Below are positions 11,301 to 24,000 of a stretch of DNA of 64,000 nucleotides, piece by piece. The notes beneath the pieces are model-generated. The model ran no database searches and had not been told where the DNA came from. It was given only the letters and a program-made list of their open reading frames with translations. Numbering within the stretch: position 1 is the first letter of the stretch; every line of letters begins with the position of its first letter. The stretch is taken from positions 8,329,532-8,393,531 of the forward strand of contig CM044967.1 in NCBI GenBank assembly GCA_024516035.1, given 5' to 3'. This DNA is from Bactericera cockerelli. Taxonomy: Eukaryota; Arthropoda; Insecta; Hemiptera; Triozidae. Both the position numbers and the translations under genes were made by a program.

Positions 11301-13816
11301 GCTGCAGTATGTGATGCAGCATGGGAATGCTGACCGGGAGGGTAAGTCAGCGAATACATTTATTTTCTGTCCCGGTAGCTCAGTGGTGAAGGCGTCGGTC
11401 TGTCTGATAATCCAGAAGACGCTGGTTCAAAATACAGCCGGGATATGACAAGTTATCCTCCAATTTGGGATGTTAACCACTTAGGTAATATTACGTCTTG
11501 GGTTTACTGCTAGAATAATGGGACTCATTAGTATAAATAAGTATCGGGCAGTATAAATAAGTTTATATTATTATTAATTTGCTTTCCTTTACCCAGTCAT
11601 GGTTTTGGGGTCTTTGTTAATTATTAGCCTTATTCTTGTATACATAGAATGTTTAGACAGCTGTGTCTTTGTTAATTATTAGCCTTATTCTTGTATACAT
11701 AGAATGTTTAGACAGCTGTAACCGACGACAGCTGTAACCGACAGTGGTAGAAATTCCAAATGATTGTTTACAGCATGTCTATGCATACCATGGTCTACCC
11801 TATAGTGAAATTAACAAGTAATTACCGAGTCAGCCTTAGCTCACATCACGCAGCTCAGGTTACCTGGGTTCAAATGGGTTGGAATTTTTGGGCCTCCGTT
11901 TTCTGGATATTACGCAGTCTACTTATGATGTGAAAAAAGGTGAGACCCTGTAGTTAGGATCCTACCCAATTTTGTACACGAATTTCTGCTCATATATTTT
12001 TGAGACTTTGAACACATAATAAAAGCACCAACACAAATGCTGGAATAAAGGGACTCTTTAGTACTAATCGAATCAAACAGTATAAATAAAAATGTCCATT
12101 ATTAGTGAACCATTATCTTTCTTTTTTCCAGATCCTTGTCCTGCCAATTTCACCCGGATAGCAAAGAACTGCTATCACATGAGCGATCGACAGCTCAACT
12201 GGAAGTCTGCTATGTCCATGTGCAAAAGTCTGGGAGGAAATCTGGTGGAATTCGAATCCAAGGAAGAATTCGTTGAGGTCGTTACGTTCCTCTTAGCAGA
12301 CAAGCATTACAGAGGTATGCAATGTGCAACACACTTTTGACTAGCGTGTACAGCATTTTTCTGCAACTCTTTCTTCTTTTTATTAAATGCTGTTGTTGTT
12401 GTAGCCAGCTTGGCTATAGCTAGGGGAGTCATGGTCTCCAACCAACTTTAGTTGAACAGTTGGCTCGTCTTAAACCACATAATTATGCTTTTTCTTATTC
12501 AGACATTAAACCCTTGGGTAATTGGGTAAATGCAAGCTAGCTTGTTAGAGTTGGCTAGTCTATTCTTTGTTTATAGTCCTCAAGCAAGATGCATATTTTA
12601 CTTTTTTACTTATGACCGAAAAGACTGCCAGAATATTCCTCCCATTCCCATTAGTGTTAGTGTACAAACTTTATAGAGACTTTAAAAGTCCTATTCTGGA
12701 TAATTCTGGCAGTATAAACGAGTTCTATTTGAAATAATTATCTCCTATTCGTCATCAGGTAATGACTTCTGGACGGGGGGTCTCAACCGGGTCTACTGTG
12801 GATTTGGGCTAACAGTGCCAAACCAATCAGCGGCTCCAAAGAGTCTAGTCGGCCGGAGGATACCATTCCAGGCAGTGGTCGTTGTCTCAAGCTGGCGTAC
12901 AACGGAGCCAACAAGGTAAATAAGTTTAACGAGGTATAAAAATGGTTTTCGATTGACATGTCTTCGAGCTGAAATGTTTCGCGGGAGAGAACAATGGGAA
13001 CCCTTGGATCGGCCATTGTATTGTAATGATTCCTTCTGGATTAACACGTTGAACACCATGAAACCCACCGGTGGGTTTCATGGTGTTTTACTGATGTTCC
13101 GTAAAAGTCACCGGTGGGTTTCATCCAGATTTTTCAGAGCACACCATGATACTCAGTCATGAAACCCACCGGTGACCCAAAGGGGACATCATTAAAAATC
13201 CCAATTTTGTCCCATGTACCTAGGAAAAAAACTAGAAAAAAGCCTCGGTGTTCAACGTGTTAGTACAGGCAAAGTTATAAGGAGCAGTTTTGTAACTGGA
13301 CAGTCAATAATTAGCAATGTACCTACTTATCTGCTACCGGCCAAACTTTTTTTGTAGGACAATCTAGTTCATCCTACGACAAACTAGATTAGGATAGGTA
13401 CTTTGAGTTAGCTCTTAATTTATTTTCTCTCCCTTCGCCGAGCGCCGTTGAAACTTTCGGATCTTTTGAACCAGATGACTTGAAACTATTAAATTCTCTT
13501 TCCAAGTCTCAAGTGGAAAACTTGGTTCTTGAATCACATAATTCTATGTGCGATCAAACATCGTGAGAACTTGGAATTTTTCTTTCTAAGGTCTTGTCAA
13601 ACCCTTGGGAAACTGCAAGGTAGCTTATCTTGTTAAGGTTGGCTAGTCCTGTCTCTGTTTTCAAGTAATTGAATTGAACTCTTTTTCCAGGTATTCAGCT
13701 ACAGCGGGGCCGACTGTTCCATGCGGCAAAAGTATGTCTGTGAGCATGAGGAGAACACCACGGAACGAGCCTTGAACCGGCTACACAAGTCACTCGCTTT
13801 GAACGAAGCACCTTGA
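8374..13816 (+). CDS. Secreted C-type-lectin-domain protein, six exons
   Basis: Exons 8374-8461, 10466-10665, 11203-11341, 12132-12314, 12759-12915 and 13691-13816 have GT-AG junctions with matching phases. The ATG opens a hydrophobic signal peptide (CIVYCLLVLALAG). Exons 2 and 3 encode a non-lectin region that may be helical (ETDLYLLGAIEKLVYRVDLM). Exons 4-6 encode a long-form CTLD: DPCP, NCYH, MCKSLGG, FWTGGL, WIWANS, GRCLK, ADC and KYVCE, giving the paired cysteines of the fold. The EPN/QPD sugar-binding motif is absent, so calcium-dependent sugar binding is doubtful. In exon 5 the frame changes between FWTGGLN and GLLWIWANS at about 12788-12790; one missing base there would restore both the domain and the phase needed by exon 6. 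The expected length without it is about 297 residues. Either the sequence has an error or this allele is broken. Confidence 0.85.
8462..10465. other. Lectin intron 1: SINE-rich
   Basis: Contains an inverted SINE tail at 8496-8570, a (TTATTC)-rich tract at 8820-8880, a SINE 3' tail at 8880-8955 ending in (ATT)n, an unassigned segment at 9000-9700 and a complete tRNA-derived SINE at 9733-10030. (TTTA)n lies near 10297. No exon was recognised. Confidence 0.6.
9733..10030 (+). repeat. tRNA-derived SINE A, copy 1
   Basis: Starts with a tRNA-like head: box A in ATAGCTCAGTGGTTAAGCAC and box B in GGTTCGAACC. A body with TGCGCTCGTGTTGACCCAGC and GGCAGGCTACAACACAGACC follows, then a short A-tail. The same body is at 36796-37123. 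It is a SINE, not a tRNA gene, because the head cannot be closed into a full cloverleaf and the body follows directly. Confidence 0.8.
10862..11000 (-). repeat. SINE C, inverted copy in lectin intron 2
   Basis: The reverse complement gives GGCGGACTTGTAA, TCCCGGTTTCAGCG and TCACGAAAGTGAT. These are shared with 31175-31290 and 57526-57775. Confidence 0.65.
11371..11580 (+). repeat. tRNA-derived SINE B, copy 1 (lectin intron 3)
   Basis: The head is CCGGTAGCTCAGTGGTGAAG, with a box-B-like GGTTCAAAA. The body has ATGACAAGTTATCCTCC and the 3' module ends in GGGCAGTATAAATAAG before a TTATTATT tail. Other copies are at 30992-31134 and, inverted, 35455-35605. Confidence 0.75.
11609..11720. repeat. 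Tandem duplication, about 56 bp x2
   Basis: GTCTTTGTTAATTATTAGCC through GAATGTTTAGACAGCTGT occurs twice back to back in lectin intron 3. GACAGCTGTAACCGAC also repeats directly after it. Confidence 0.8.
12395..12560. repeat. Interspersed repeat in lectin intron 4
   Basis: Contains TTGGCTATAGCTAGGG and CCACATAATTATGC. It is related in inverted form to the duplicated repeat at 60040-60360 and to 13530-13665. Confidence 0.5.
13041..13264. mobile_element. TTAA-flanked MITE with internal palindromes
   Basis: The ends are TTAACACGTTGAACACC (13041-13057) and its complement GGTGTTCAACGTGTTA (13248-13263), followed by G where TTAA is expected. TTAA targets are typical of piggyBac-type elements. The interior has a perfect 36-bp palindrome (13052-13087) and further copies of CACCGGTGGGTTTCAT in both directions. 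It lies in lectin intron 5. Confidence 0.65.
13530..13665. repeat. Interspersed repeat in lectin intron 5
   Basis: Contains CACATAATTCTATGTG and AAACCCTTGGGAAACTGCAA. Related words occur at 12395-12560 and 60040-60360. Confidence 0.45.
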
Positions 13817-15086
13817 TCTTCTGAGCAAATTTGAGTGGATGGAAAACTTTCTGTGCCTTGAAGAAGATCGATAGTCCGAGTAAAAAAAAACAAATCAAAC
13901 GAGTTTCTAAGGGCCGAATTATAAAACAGGATTGAATTTAAGATGGGCTAGACCCTCCCTCATTTCTATCAATCGGACACTACAGTCTCACTGTCGATTC
14001 ATATACACTTAAGCTTGATTCTCTAGCAAGAATTGACTGAACCAAGTTAGAGTTTCTCACTTTACCCTTCCAGAAGTAGGTATGATGGAAGGATAAAAGT
14101 CAACTCTTAACTAGTTCGATTCAACGGTACAAATATTCATTAACAGTGATTCATAAAGAGATTTTTATTTCTAAATCGGTCAACTTTTATGAGTCATTTG
14201 TTATTTTAGGAAGATAAAATAGTTGTGTAAATGAAGCAAAAAAAATACTGAGTAAATGGGGGAGAAATAAAATAACTCATTTCAGTTTGGCATACATTTT
14301 GGCACAATTTAATATTTATTTCTCTACTTAATTGGAAAGTTGATTTCAGTTATATTTATTTGAAAATGCGTTTCAGTGAGCAGTGAGAAATACCTTTCGA
14401 AATTTTAATAATAAAATTGTATTATTATTTGAAAATAATAATTATAATGATAGGCAACAAAACTTCTTTTTATCCATTTTTAGGTATCGACCTACCTATA
14501 ACATTGTTGTTGAAAGTAGAAAATCACCTCTAGTATTTCTCTATGTCTCATCAACATTTAAAACAACAATAATATACTGGATCAATATCTGTGGTTGGGT
14601 GGAAGAGCAAGAAGAATCCTGCCACAGAAAAGAAAGTAAAAAAAGTAATAAACCCCACCAATAATCATAATGTCCTCAATATAAATACTGACGGGATACA
14701 TTACGGACAATACCGTAGTCAAAGGGTTATCTTCTGACCAGAGAGCAATTCAGTCAAATAGTCAGAATGGTGAGAAGTTATACTAGCTGTACACAAATAC
14801 CAAAACAGAAATGTACAGCTGTTTCAAGTTAATTGGCTCCCCTCTGTTTGCTATACTTCCCAATATTCATGCTATCATGTGAGCAACTTGAACGCATCAA
14901 AACAACGAATCACAAAATCACAAATTTTCCAACCACAATCAGCTTTTGAGAGGTGCAGAAGTCAAGTAAATAATTATTGACTACAACGAAAAAGCATTGC
15001 TTCTACATAGTATAATAATATATCATGATGACGAACCTCTTTATTTCAATTACTTAAAAGTGAAATGTGAGTAGTTTTACTGGACT
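13817..15086. other. Convergent spacer between lectin and Nmdar1
   Basis: Holds the 3' ends of both genes. AATAAA at about 14266 could serve the lectin transcript. The Nmdar1 signal is at 15040-15045. The middle is AT-rich, with no repeat family or ORF I trust. Confidence 0.5.
15040..15045 (-). terminator. AATAAA polyadenylation signal of Nmdar1
   Basis: Read on the - strand, AATAAA lies 42 nt downstream of the Nmdar1 stop codon. Confidence 0.6.
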
Positions 15087-18000
15087 TCAACATCTGATGG
15101 GAGTTCTCAGTGGCGACAACTCCCGCGGCAGGGAAGGTTCCATGGAGTGCACGGGGCTCTGTAGCTCCAGCCCTCGTGGTAGCTCCTCCACTGAGAGGCT
15201 GATGGGCATCACGCTATCGTTGATGCCGTTTGCCTTGAGCCGTCTCTGAACATCTGCGCGAGACCTCAGCTTCTTCCGCTTCTGAAAACAACCAAAGACA
15301 TGTCACACATACGCAAAATGAGTAGCTGCTTTGATGTGAAGCAGCGACCAGTGGCAGAATCATAGGCAAAAATATAAGTCCTATGATTTTGCGCTACCCA
15401 CTAAAATTGTGACATAATAACACAAAGAAAAAACATTATTATTATTATTAATAATACGCAAACCTGAACACACTAATATTTCTGATGCTTTAGACTCAAA
15501 CCAGCGACTACCAGAGCTTCGTTACAGAAAGGTTCCTCTTTTTTTCTACTCCCCAAATCTCTCTTTCAACTGCTAAACAACACGCTCTGATTGGATTTAT
15601 TTAAACGAAAATTGACTGTTGAAAGTGAGATTTTAGGATTTTGAGAGTGAAAGTGCTTTTTGGAATGAGGCCCGGATTACAAGTCCACCTTTCTACCGAT
15701 CGAGCTACTGAGTGATATAGAATAGAGTAGAATCTACCGAGGTAAGACTGAAAAGTCCCTTTACTCCAGTAGTCAAACAGGGTCTTCTGTATTACAAAAG
15801 TATAACAACAAACACTATACATTTCAACTGTGGAATTTTTCAATTCTAAAGGACCATATAGTACCAATGACGAATCAAATCAAATCTATATATTTTAGTA
15901 CATTTAGCCCAATTTTCATCACTACAATTTTATATTTTATAAGCGATATTATCGCTTATAAAATGGGTACTTACTCCAGTATTTTTCTGAAAAGAACTCG
16001 GCCTGGGGAGTTAGTTTTTAACATGAACCCATTTTTAATTTTTTTGGACTTACACCACTATGTTTCTCACCCCTCCATATGTAATATTCAACCCCCAAGC
16101 AGCCTAAGACGCTATTTACCTCGATGGCGCCTCGCCACTTATCGGCCGCGTGCCTCGCCAGCTCAAGCCGCTTCTGCTTCTTGATCTGATGCTTCTTGTA
16201 CACCATCTCGATGATGATGAGTCCTATGCCGCCCACTATGCCGGCTGCCACAAGGATGAACACTCCGGCCATGTTCTTCAGACCCAGGGTGTTGGGGGTC
16301 TTCTCGTATTGCTCGCACTGCTGCACGTTGCCTTGCAAGATCCAGGTGTTGTCCAGACGCTCCATGAAGCCACCTGGAATGAGGATGGTGTGAAATCACA
16401 CTTAAAGCACACGTTTGTATTTTTCACCTTTGTACTAGCAGTGGAAAGACCGGGAAGCAAATAGTTGGCGAGGCAATGATTCAGTTCCACCTCGAGATGC
16501 CAAGTATCAGCAAGAAGTAAGATAAGTAAGTTCCAGCAATAAATAAATAAATAACGGCAAGGCCAAGGAGATTTATGGATGAAGAATTGAAGAATATAGA
16601 TGAATGGATGAAGAATCACCCTTTTTTTAACATGGTTCTATTCTAGGTGCTTTTATCAATTTAACTTTGGTCAGATAGGCCATTACATCAAAATTCAAAA
16701 TAATAGATGTAATTCAGTTAGTCCACTCTCATTATCACTAAAATTTCAAAAAGCCTGCTGTTGAATATATTTTCCAAGCAGCTAAATACATTATTAATTT
16801 TGTCTCAATTTACATTAGTTTCCTACGGCAACTCACTCTCATGAAAATCCAATATCGCAAGGGTCACCGCATCCGCCCAGGGAGATCCTTTCTGTAGTCC
16901 TATAGCGTATCCTGACCGTCCAAACAATTCTCCAGCGGTCACCAACTCGCAGTCCTGAGCAGCTTCAAAGTCCAACCGAGAACTGTCCCAGATAAATGCC
17001 ATCAGCTTTCTGAAAATGAAGGAATTTTAATTTATATTAACTTGTAGTCTGCGATTTATGAACGTGTTGCTCAAATGGTTTCCTGGGAAAGAATCAAGGA
17101 CCAGAAACTGTTCCTTCTGTCGATTTCGTATGAAACGATTAACACTAATAGGTTCTTAGGAAGTGATAAAAACCATAATACACCTACTAGATAGCTGTTC
17201 GAAAGCCGAACCTTGTAGAGACTTGGAACAGATAATGAATTGCATTGAAAATGATACCTACATTTATATAAAAAAAAAAGTTTATAAGTTTGTCTGGCTA
17301 GGGGACGCTAAACCTAAACAGTAAGAAGACCAGTGTCACGGAAAAGGACTATAATAAACATAGAACAGTCTAGGCAATTCTAACAAGCAAGACCAGCTTG
17401 CAGTTCCCGAAGTTTTTAATCTCTATACATAAAACTCGTAGCTTGTAAAAAAAAGTCCAAGTTTTCTCATGATGGTTGATCACACATAGAAGTTTATGCA
17501 AACTTCTGAGGATTTTATTGACCTTGCCATGGGTAACATGGGTTTGACGGCAGAGATTGCTTCAGGCAATAATCACGCCCTTTGTCAATATTATTCTTGT
17601 CAATAAAGAGTTATTATTATTATCATCAAAAATTTAGGCTCACCCAATTTTGACATCAGCGATGGCATCCTCTGCGGTGTCGTAGTTGTTCGCCTCCATG
17701 GTTCTGTACATGTTGCTCAACTCCACCTGACGTCTGAAGTACATGTCCACAGCGGATCCCTTCACTGTGGCGCAGGTCAGATTCTCCATGGTGTTTCTCA
17801 ACTTGAAAGAGGAGTGAATTTTAGGGCGAAATTAATAATAGACGAAATGGAGATCAAGAGTTCACTTAAGCATTAGTTTCCCCATTTGAAACAATGTTCT
17901 GGGCTTAATAGCTTTACTTATAAAACTTTGCCCTTATAAGATTTTCTATTATTATTATTATTATTTATACGTAAAATCTAAACTCAAGTCTGAAGAGGTA

Positions 18001-21000
18001 TAACAAACACGTCTATTAATTTCGCGCTAATTTTTATGAAATTATGTCGAGAATCGTCTTGAAAAACCTAAAATAGAATCTACAATCGGATGTTATTGAA
18101 TCCTTTTTTTGCACAAGAAAATATGATTACATAATGTAGGTACATCTTCTGAAAGTAACAAATCTCAATCTAAGAATCTCACAAAAAGATTATAATATAT
18201 TATTTCATTTTATATATTATAGTACCTATACTCAACAAATTTAAATTGGTTCTCAAGAGGTAGGTGATCCTTTTTTATGGATAGTGATAGTACACAGCAA
18301 AAGTTGGCAATAACACAAAACAATATCTAAGCTTTGTCAACTTGTTGAAATCTTGACAAGAAAATACCTTACCCTGGCATCATTTATTCCTGTTAGTTTG
18401 GTTTTAGGTCTCTCCAACACGAGGAAAGCAGCCAAGTTGGCAGTGTATGAGGCTACAATGATCATAGCGAAACCTGCCCATACCATGCCCAGAACGCGAG
18501 CAGAGAAACTTCTAGGAGTGCCTGAAAATGAAATTATCCACATTAACAAGTGAAACATTCTTGGATTTCAATCGTTTGAAACAAAATCATGAACGTATAT
18601 GTAAATATTTTCGTTTTCCTGTCACATTCAACAACTTTCTCACCACAACTTGAACTCAACCTATGAATCCAAAATTCTCTAGACACAACCTTTCATCTAG
18701 CAAAGAAGGTTTTCTCAATAATTAATATCGCTCCACCTCAATAAGGTATAAGAGGTGTTTTACTTCAAAAAATAATAACACTTTATTGACAAGAATAATA
18801 TTGACAAAGGGTGTGATTATTGCCTTTGGCAATCTCTGCCATCAAACCCATTTACTTCTGTTGATCGATAGGATGTTGCATGAGATTTTCTAATTATGTT
18901 TGGCTTGAAGACGAACTTTATGAATACAACTACATTTTTCTTGCATTTATCTTTTCTAAACTTAATGACACTAAATCTGACAAACAGTTCTGGAGTTAGA
19001 TCATTACCTTCGCCAATGCCACTGTTGAGCAGGACGCCCCATGCAAACCAAATGGCTGAAGAAAGATTCAAAGCATCTTCTTCCGTATTGTCCGAGTTAG
19101 ACAGTCGAAATCTTCCAAACGGCGAGAATCTATCCAGAAGGTAGAGGACCAGAGCAACAACATGGACTGATACCATGACCAGAATCCATAATGTGTTGCT
19201 GAATGGTTGCAAGAACGACACTAGGGTTGAAGAGCGAGATGGCTGAAAATAAATAATAGACCTTATTTTATGCACTACACTGGTACTCCCTTTCAACTCA
19301 CACACCGTACTTACTCTGATTGGTTATTTCGTTCAAACTAACCGAACAGAGTGCGGTGTGTGACGGTTGAAAGAGAGATTATGGGAGTGAGAGTGCTTTC
19401 TGAAACGAGGGCATGATCAACAATATGATCATATAAGTAGCAGTTCTCTGGTTGCCACTTTTATTTTGTAAAATGTAAATCCTGAATTCGTGAACGCGTG
19501 GATCAATTTCAATAAATGAATTAAAATTAAATTTTTCAATAGGTGCATACCAAATAAAAGACACTTACCTTCTTTTCCAAAATGGTTATTCCTTGATACT
19601 TGAAGGGTTTGCTGAACTCAATAAATTCGGCTCGCTCAGGATTTATAGTCAAAGGGGCTACTATCATGTCCGCCCTCTCTCCCACGAGTTCTCCTATGAG
19701 ACCTGTCCATTCTTTTTTACCCCCACCAGCTGTAAAGGGATAAGTAAAACAGGGTAAAGTATGAATTAAGGAGCATTAAACGCCATAGTGGTCCGGGTAT
19801 CTCAAACAGTGAGTGACCCCCTACCTGGTTATTTTTGTTGGAAATTTCACGATTTGTCTCAAAAAAGAAAACATAACATGATTCTTCTCATAACCTGATT
19901 CGTCTCGCAACCAACAATCAAGTTGAAGAAAAACATCCCTTTAAAAGTGTTGTACTCGTACGTATTTGAAAACACATATAAACCGACTAATCTCCACTTA
20001 TCACGGTTATTCGCATTCTCTCTTATCCGTCAGTCTAGCAGACAGCTGATAGGTAGGTCGGGGTTTGGAAAGCTTTCGCTTCAAAGCTTTGGATTCCACG
20101 GAAAAGATGTTCCTGTGTCCTATGAGCAAGGACTAACTGGAACTAGTTGTTATCAGTTTACTTACCCACTGAGTATTTTACCGGCACAGTTAACTGCATC
20201 AGTAAAAAAACAACAAATTAACCACTCAGAGGAAATATAATTATCTTATTATATATGTTTCTTGCCTGAAGGGTAGAATTTGAGTATTTTTTTTTTTTTT
20301 TAATTCGATACATAAATACCGATAGGTAATAACTCAATTACCATGATTTCTCCTGTTCAAAACAATATTTTCTCACCTGAGGTATTTTTAATAATGTAAC
20401 TCCCAAACTGTCCATCAGGCGAGAGAGCCAAGCTGTAAGTGAAATTTATGGTGCGGGAGAGTTCACGCAGTAAATCCATGCAGAAACCCTTGCAGCATTG
20501 CATTTTTCCTGTAGAATAATGAAGAATAAATTAAAACGAGAAATAAATAATTAAACATCATAGGTCACTTCACAAGTTGGTGGAGCCACTTGAATCGATC
20601 AATTAATAATAATTTTTCCGTGTTTGTGAGATAGGCATTTCACGGTGGTGAAAGGATTATATGGACGCCCATAACCAATTTCTAGGCTCCCATCATGTCC
20701 ATTGATTCTATTTGGTTTTAACGTCTTGATTTGAGATAGTTAAGACGGGTGTTCAGTCTTTCAACCGAACACAATTATTTTATGCTCTTATTGCTACCGA
20801 AGCAAGGCGTCGCGACCGAGTTTTTCGCGTTACGTGATTCTAACACCCCAACATATGGCGATAGCCCTGCTCTATCTTGCCCCCCACACAGAGACATTGG
20901 TCCTTCGGGCCGGATGAACTTTTGCCTGACTAACTGTAAGTGTATAAAAATTATAATAACTATTGACATTTAACTATTTTTATCACATTTTGTATTATAC

Positions 21001-24000
21001 ATTGGTCTATCACACGGCCACAACTAACTCTCATTTTTCTCGTGTTTTTGTGCATAAAACTTTCCTATAACAAACATTCAAAATGGCTCCTACAAAGGCC
21101 ATGGTCAAACGTGACCTTTTAAAAATAACGAAGTCTGTGAATAATTCAAAGACCTATATCAAAACACCACAGGAATCAAGTCTCACAATACTCGAGACAA
21201 TGCGTGAAGATCTTATATCACTTGCAACTCAATTAAAATCTTTGACAAGTGATATCTTAGATATCACTTGCGATGACAATAATCCTGATAAGAGTGATTT
21301 TGAAAAATATGAAGCAGAAGCTGACAATTTAACTACTGACGTGCGAGAACTAATCCACGATTCAGAAACACAAATCGAGCGGAGAAAATCTTCTCCTCAA
21401 CCTTCCTTGTCAGCTTCATCTCAAAGCTCCAGTGTGGCAGCGCTACCACAAATAAAACTTCCACAAATTGAACTCCCTACGTTCAATGGTTCTCATGGCC
21501 AGTTCACTGATTTTCACAATACCTTTCAGTCGCTGGTCCATGAGAACGCTTCACTCACGTCAGTTCAGAAGCTGCACTACCTCCGGTCGTGCCTCAAGGG
21601 ACAAGCGGCCGAGGTAATATCAGCTATTTCCATCTCAGAGGACAATTAAGGTCGCTTGGGATCTGCTGGTACAACAGTACAAGAACCGAAGACGCATAGT
21701 GGAGACTCATCTCAATGCTGTCTTCAGCATTCCTGCTCTTCCCAAGTTCCACAGCGGTAAGGCCCTATCCCATCTGTACAACGAGGTGCAGAAAAACCTC
21801 AAGGCTCTTGCTGCGCTCGATCTAGACCCGTCCTCTGGCTGCGGCGACATCATCCTGATCCATGTCATGAAGCAGAAGCTCAACAACCACTTGCTCAAGG
21901 AATGGGAACTTACAATTCACCATCTCCAAGACGAGCTTCCCACCCTGGCGCAATTCCTGGAGTTCCTGCTGAAACACTCTCGAGTTCAAGAGGCAATGCA
22001 GTTCACTTCAGAGAATCGTCCAGGACAAACAGTTAGCGGCAGTTCTGGAAGGAGCAATCTCCAAGGACCGAATAAAGGTATGTGCCTAGCGTCCTCTATT
22101 AACAAGTGTCCAGCTCCTAACTCTAGTCCTAGCTGTCCCTACTGTTTATCTGATCACTATTTACATTCATGTGATAAGTTTAAATCTCTCTCAGTGAAAG
22201 ACAGACTTTATCAAGTTAAAAACTTTCACCTCTGTATAAACTGTCTGTCTCCTTCACACATTAAACCTGACTGCAAGTCCAGGTATTCTTGCTCTAAATG
22301 TAATAAGAAGCATCACACTCTCCTTCATCAATATCAAGATGAACAACCCCGGTCAGCCCCAATCACACCCGTAAAAAATGTTCCTTGTACCTCACAAGGC
22401 ACTGACCGTGAGAAAGCGCAAGCAGTAAATCTCTCGCGTAATTTCTCTACCGCCTCACAGAGCTTTCAAAATGTTCTCGTGAGTTCTTGCTCTCAAAATA
22501 AGTCTAATCTAGAGACTAAAACGGTTTTGCTAGCCACAGCTGTCGTCACTATGCACGACCGCGATGGCAATCCACACAAAATCAGAGCCTTGTTAGATAA
22601 CGGCTCACAATCTAACTTCATTTCCCAGAATGCATGCCAACTGCTTAAGTTGAAAGAGAAAAAATCCACTACAACACTTGCTGGTATTGGTGGGGCAAAA
22701 CTCGCCTCCACTCATGTTATTACTCACACCATTCATTCAAGTGACTATGCTTACAAACAGTCACTTGACTTTATCATCTTGGCCAAGTTAACTCAAAACT
22801 TGCCAAATGAAAATATTGACATTTCTAGACTCAATATTCCTAACTCCATAAATCTAGCTGATCCAAACTTCCACATGTCTGGTCCTATTGATCTTATCAT
22901 GGGGTCAGAATTATTCTTCTCGCTCTTGTGTATTGGACAGAAGAAACTGGGTCCATCTTTGCCCATTCTTACTAAAACCAGGCTCGGCTGGATTATATCA
23001 GGTCCTCTTCACTCTTCTTCAAAGAGACCTACTATTAAAAATAATTTCCATGCCAGTCTGGTTAAATCAGAACCTAAAAATATTTCTTTGCGTGAATCGA
23101 ATACAGTCAATCATAATCCACTGAATTCACGTCTTTTAAATCCTATAATTAAGGATTCCTCAGACCTCTCTTTCCTAACTGCTGGACATTTCTTGATGGG
23201 TGACGCGTTACAGGTACAACCTGATAGGGATGTTTCAGACTTTTCAACAAATCGTATGAACCGTTGGCAAAGAGGCGATCGGACGTGTATCAAACGTCCA
23301 TGATGGCAAAAACGGCAACATTCGAGTTGTTACTGTTAAAACAGCTACAAGCACTTTCAAACGGTGCGTTCAATGGTCATATTCATCACCAATACAGTAA
23401 ACCTTTATTATTCTTAGCCATTAATATTATTTTTAAACCCATTGTCCACTTTACAAGTTTTATATTTGCTTTATTGTATGCTATTTTATTCGTAGGTGTA
23501 TTTTTTACATACTATTTTTATTTTACATTTATGTGTTAACTTTATTGATTACATTCTTATATTGTAACTCTTTCTTTAAAAAAATGTCATTTTGCATTAA
23601 AAAAAATTGCACTTCTTAAGAGCCAAATAATGGCTTGATTTTGTCATGTATGTTCAACTGTACATACTCTAAATTCTATAATGTCGCATACTTTTAATAT
23701 AATTTATCTAAGGTATTCTGTTGGAAACTAAAGTTTTCCAACGGGGGCCGGCATGTTCAGTCTTTCAACCGAACACAATTTGGGTTTTTTCCCAAACATA
23801 ATATCTCACGAGATTCATTTTAAGTTCCACGAAATGATATTACCTAACGTAATATTTCTTGTGATCTTTCCTCGCAAAAGTCCTTTGTCTTAAGGATCTA
23901 ATATTGCTTTCTATATTTTTATGATAGCCCATTCATTTATTACCGATTTCCGGCATCCTTTTTGTAGGTATTTTACATTTGTTACTTATAATCTTTTTCT

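Noticed and set aside
15867..16184. 105-residue + ORF
   Set aside because: AT-rich intron of Nmdar1 with no domain; runs into the antisense of exon 16.
16150..16464. + strand ORFs over 16018-16619
   Set aside because: They are antisense to Nmdar1 exon 16, which matches the receptor family in frame.
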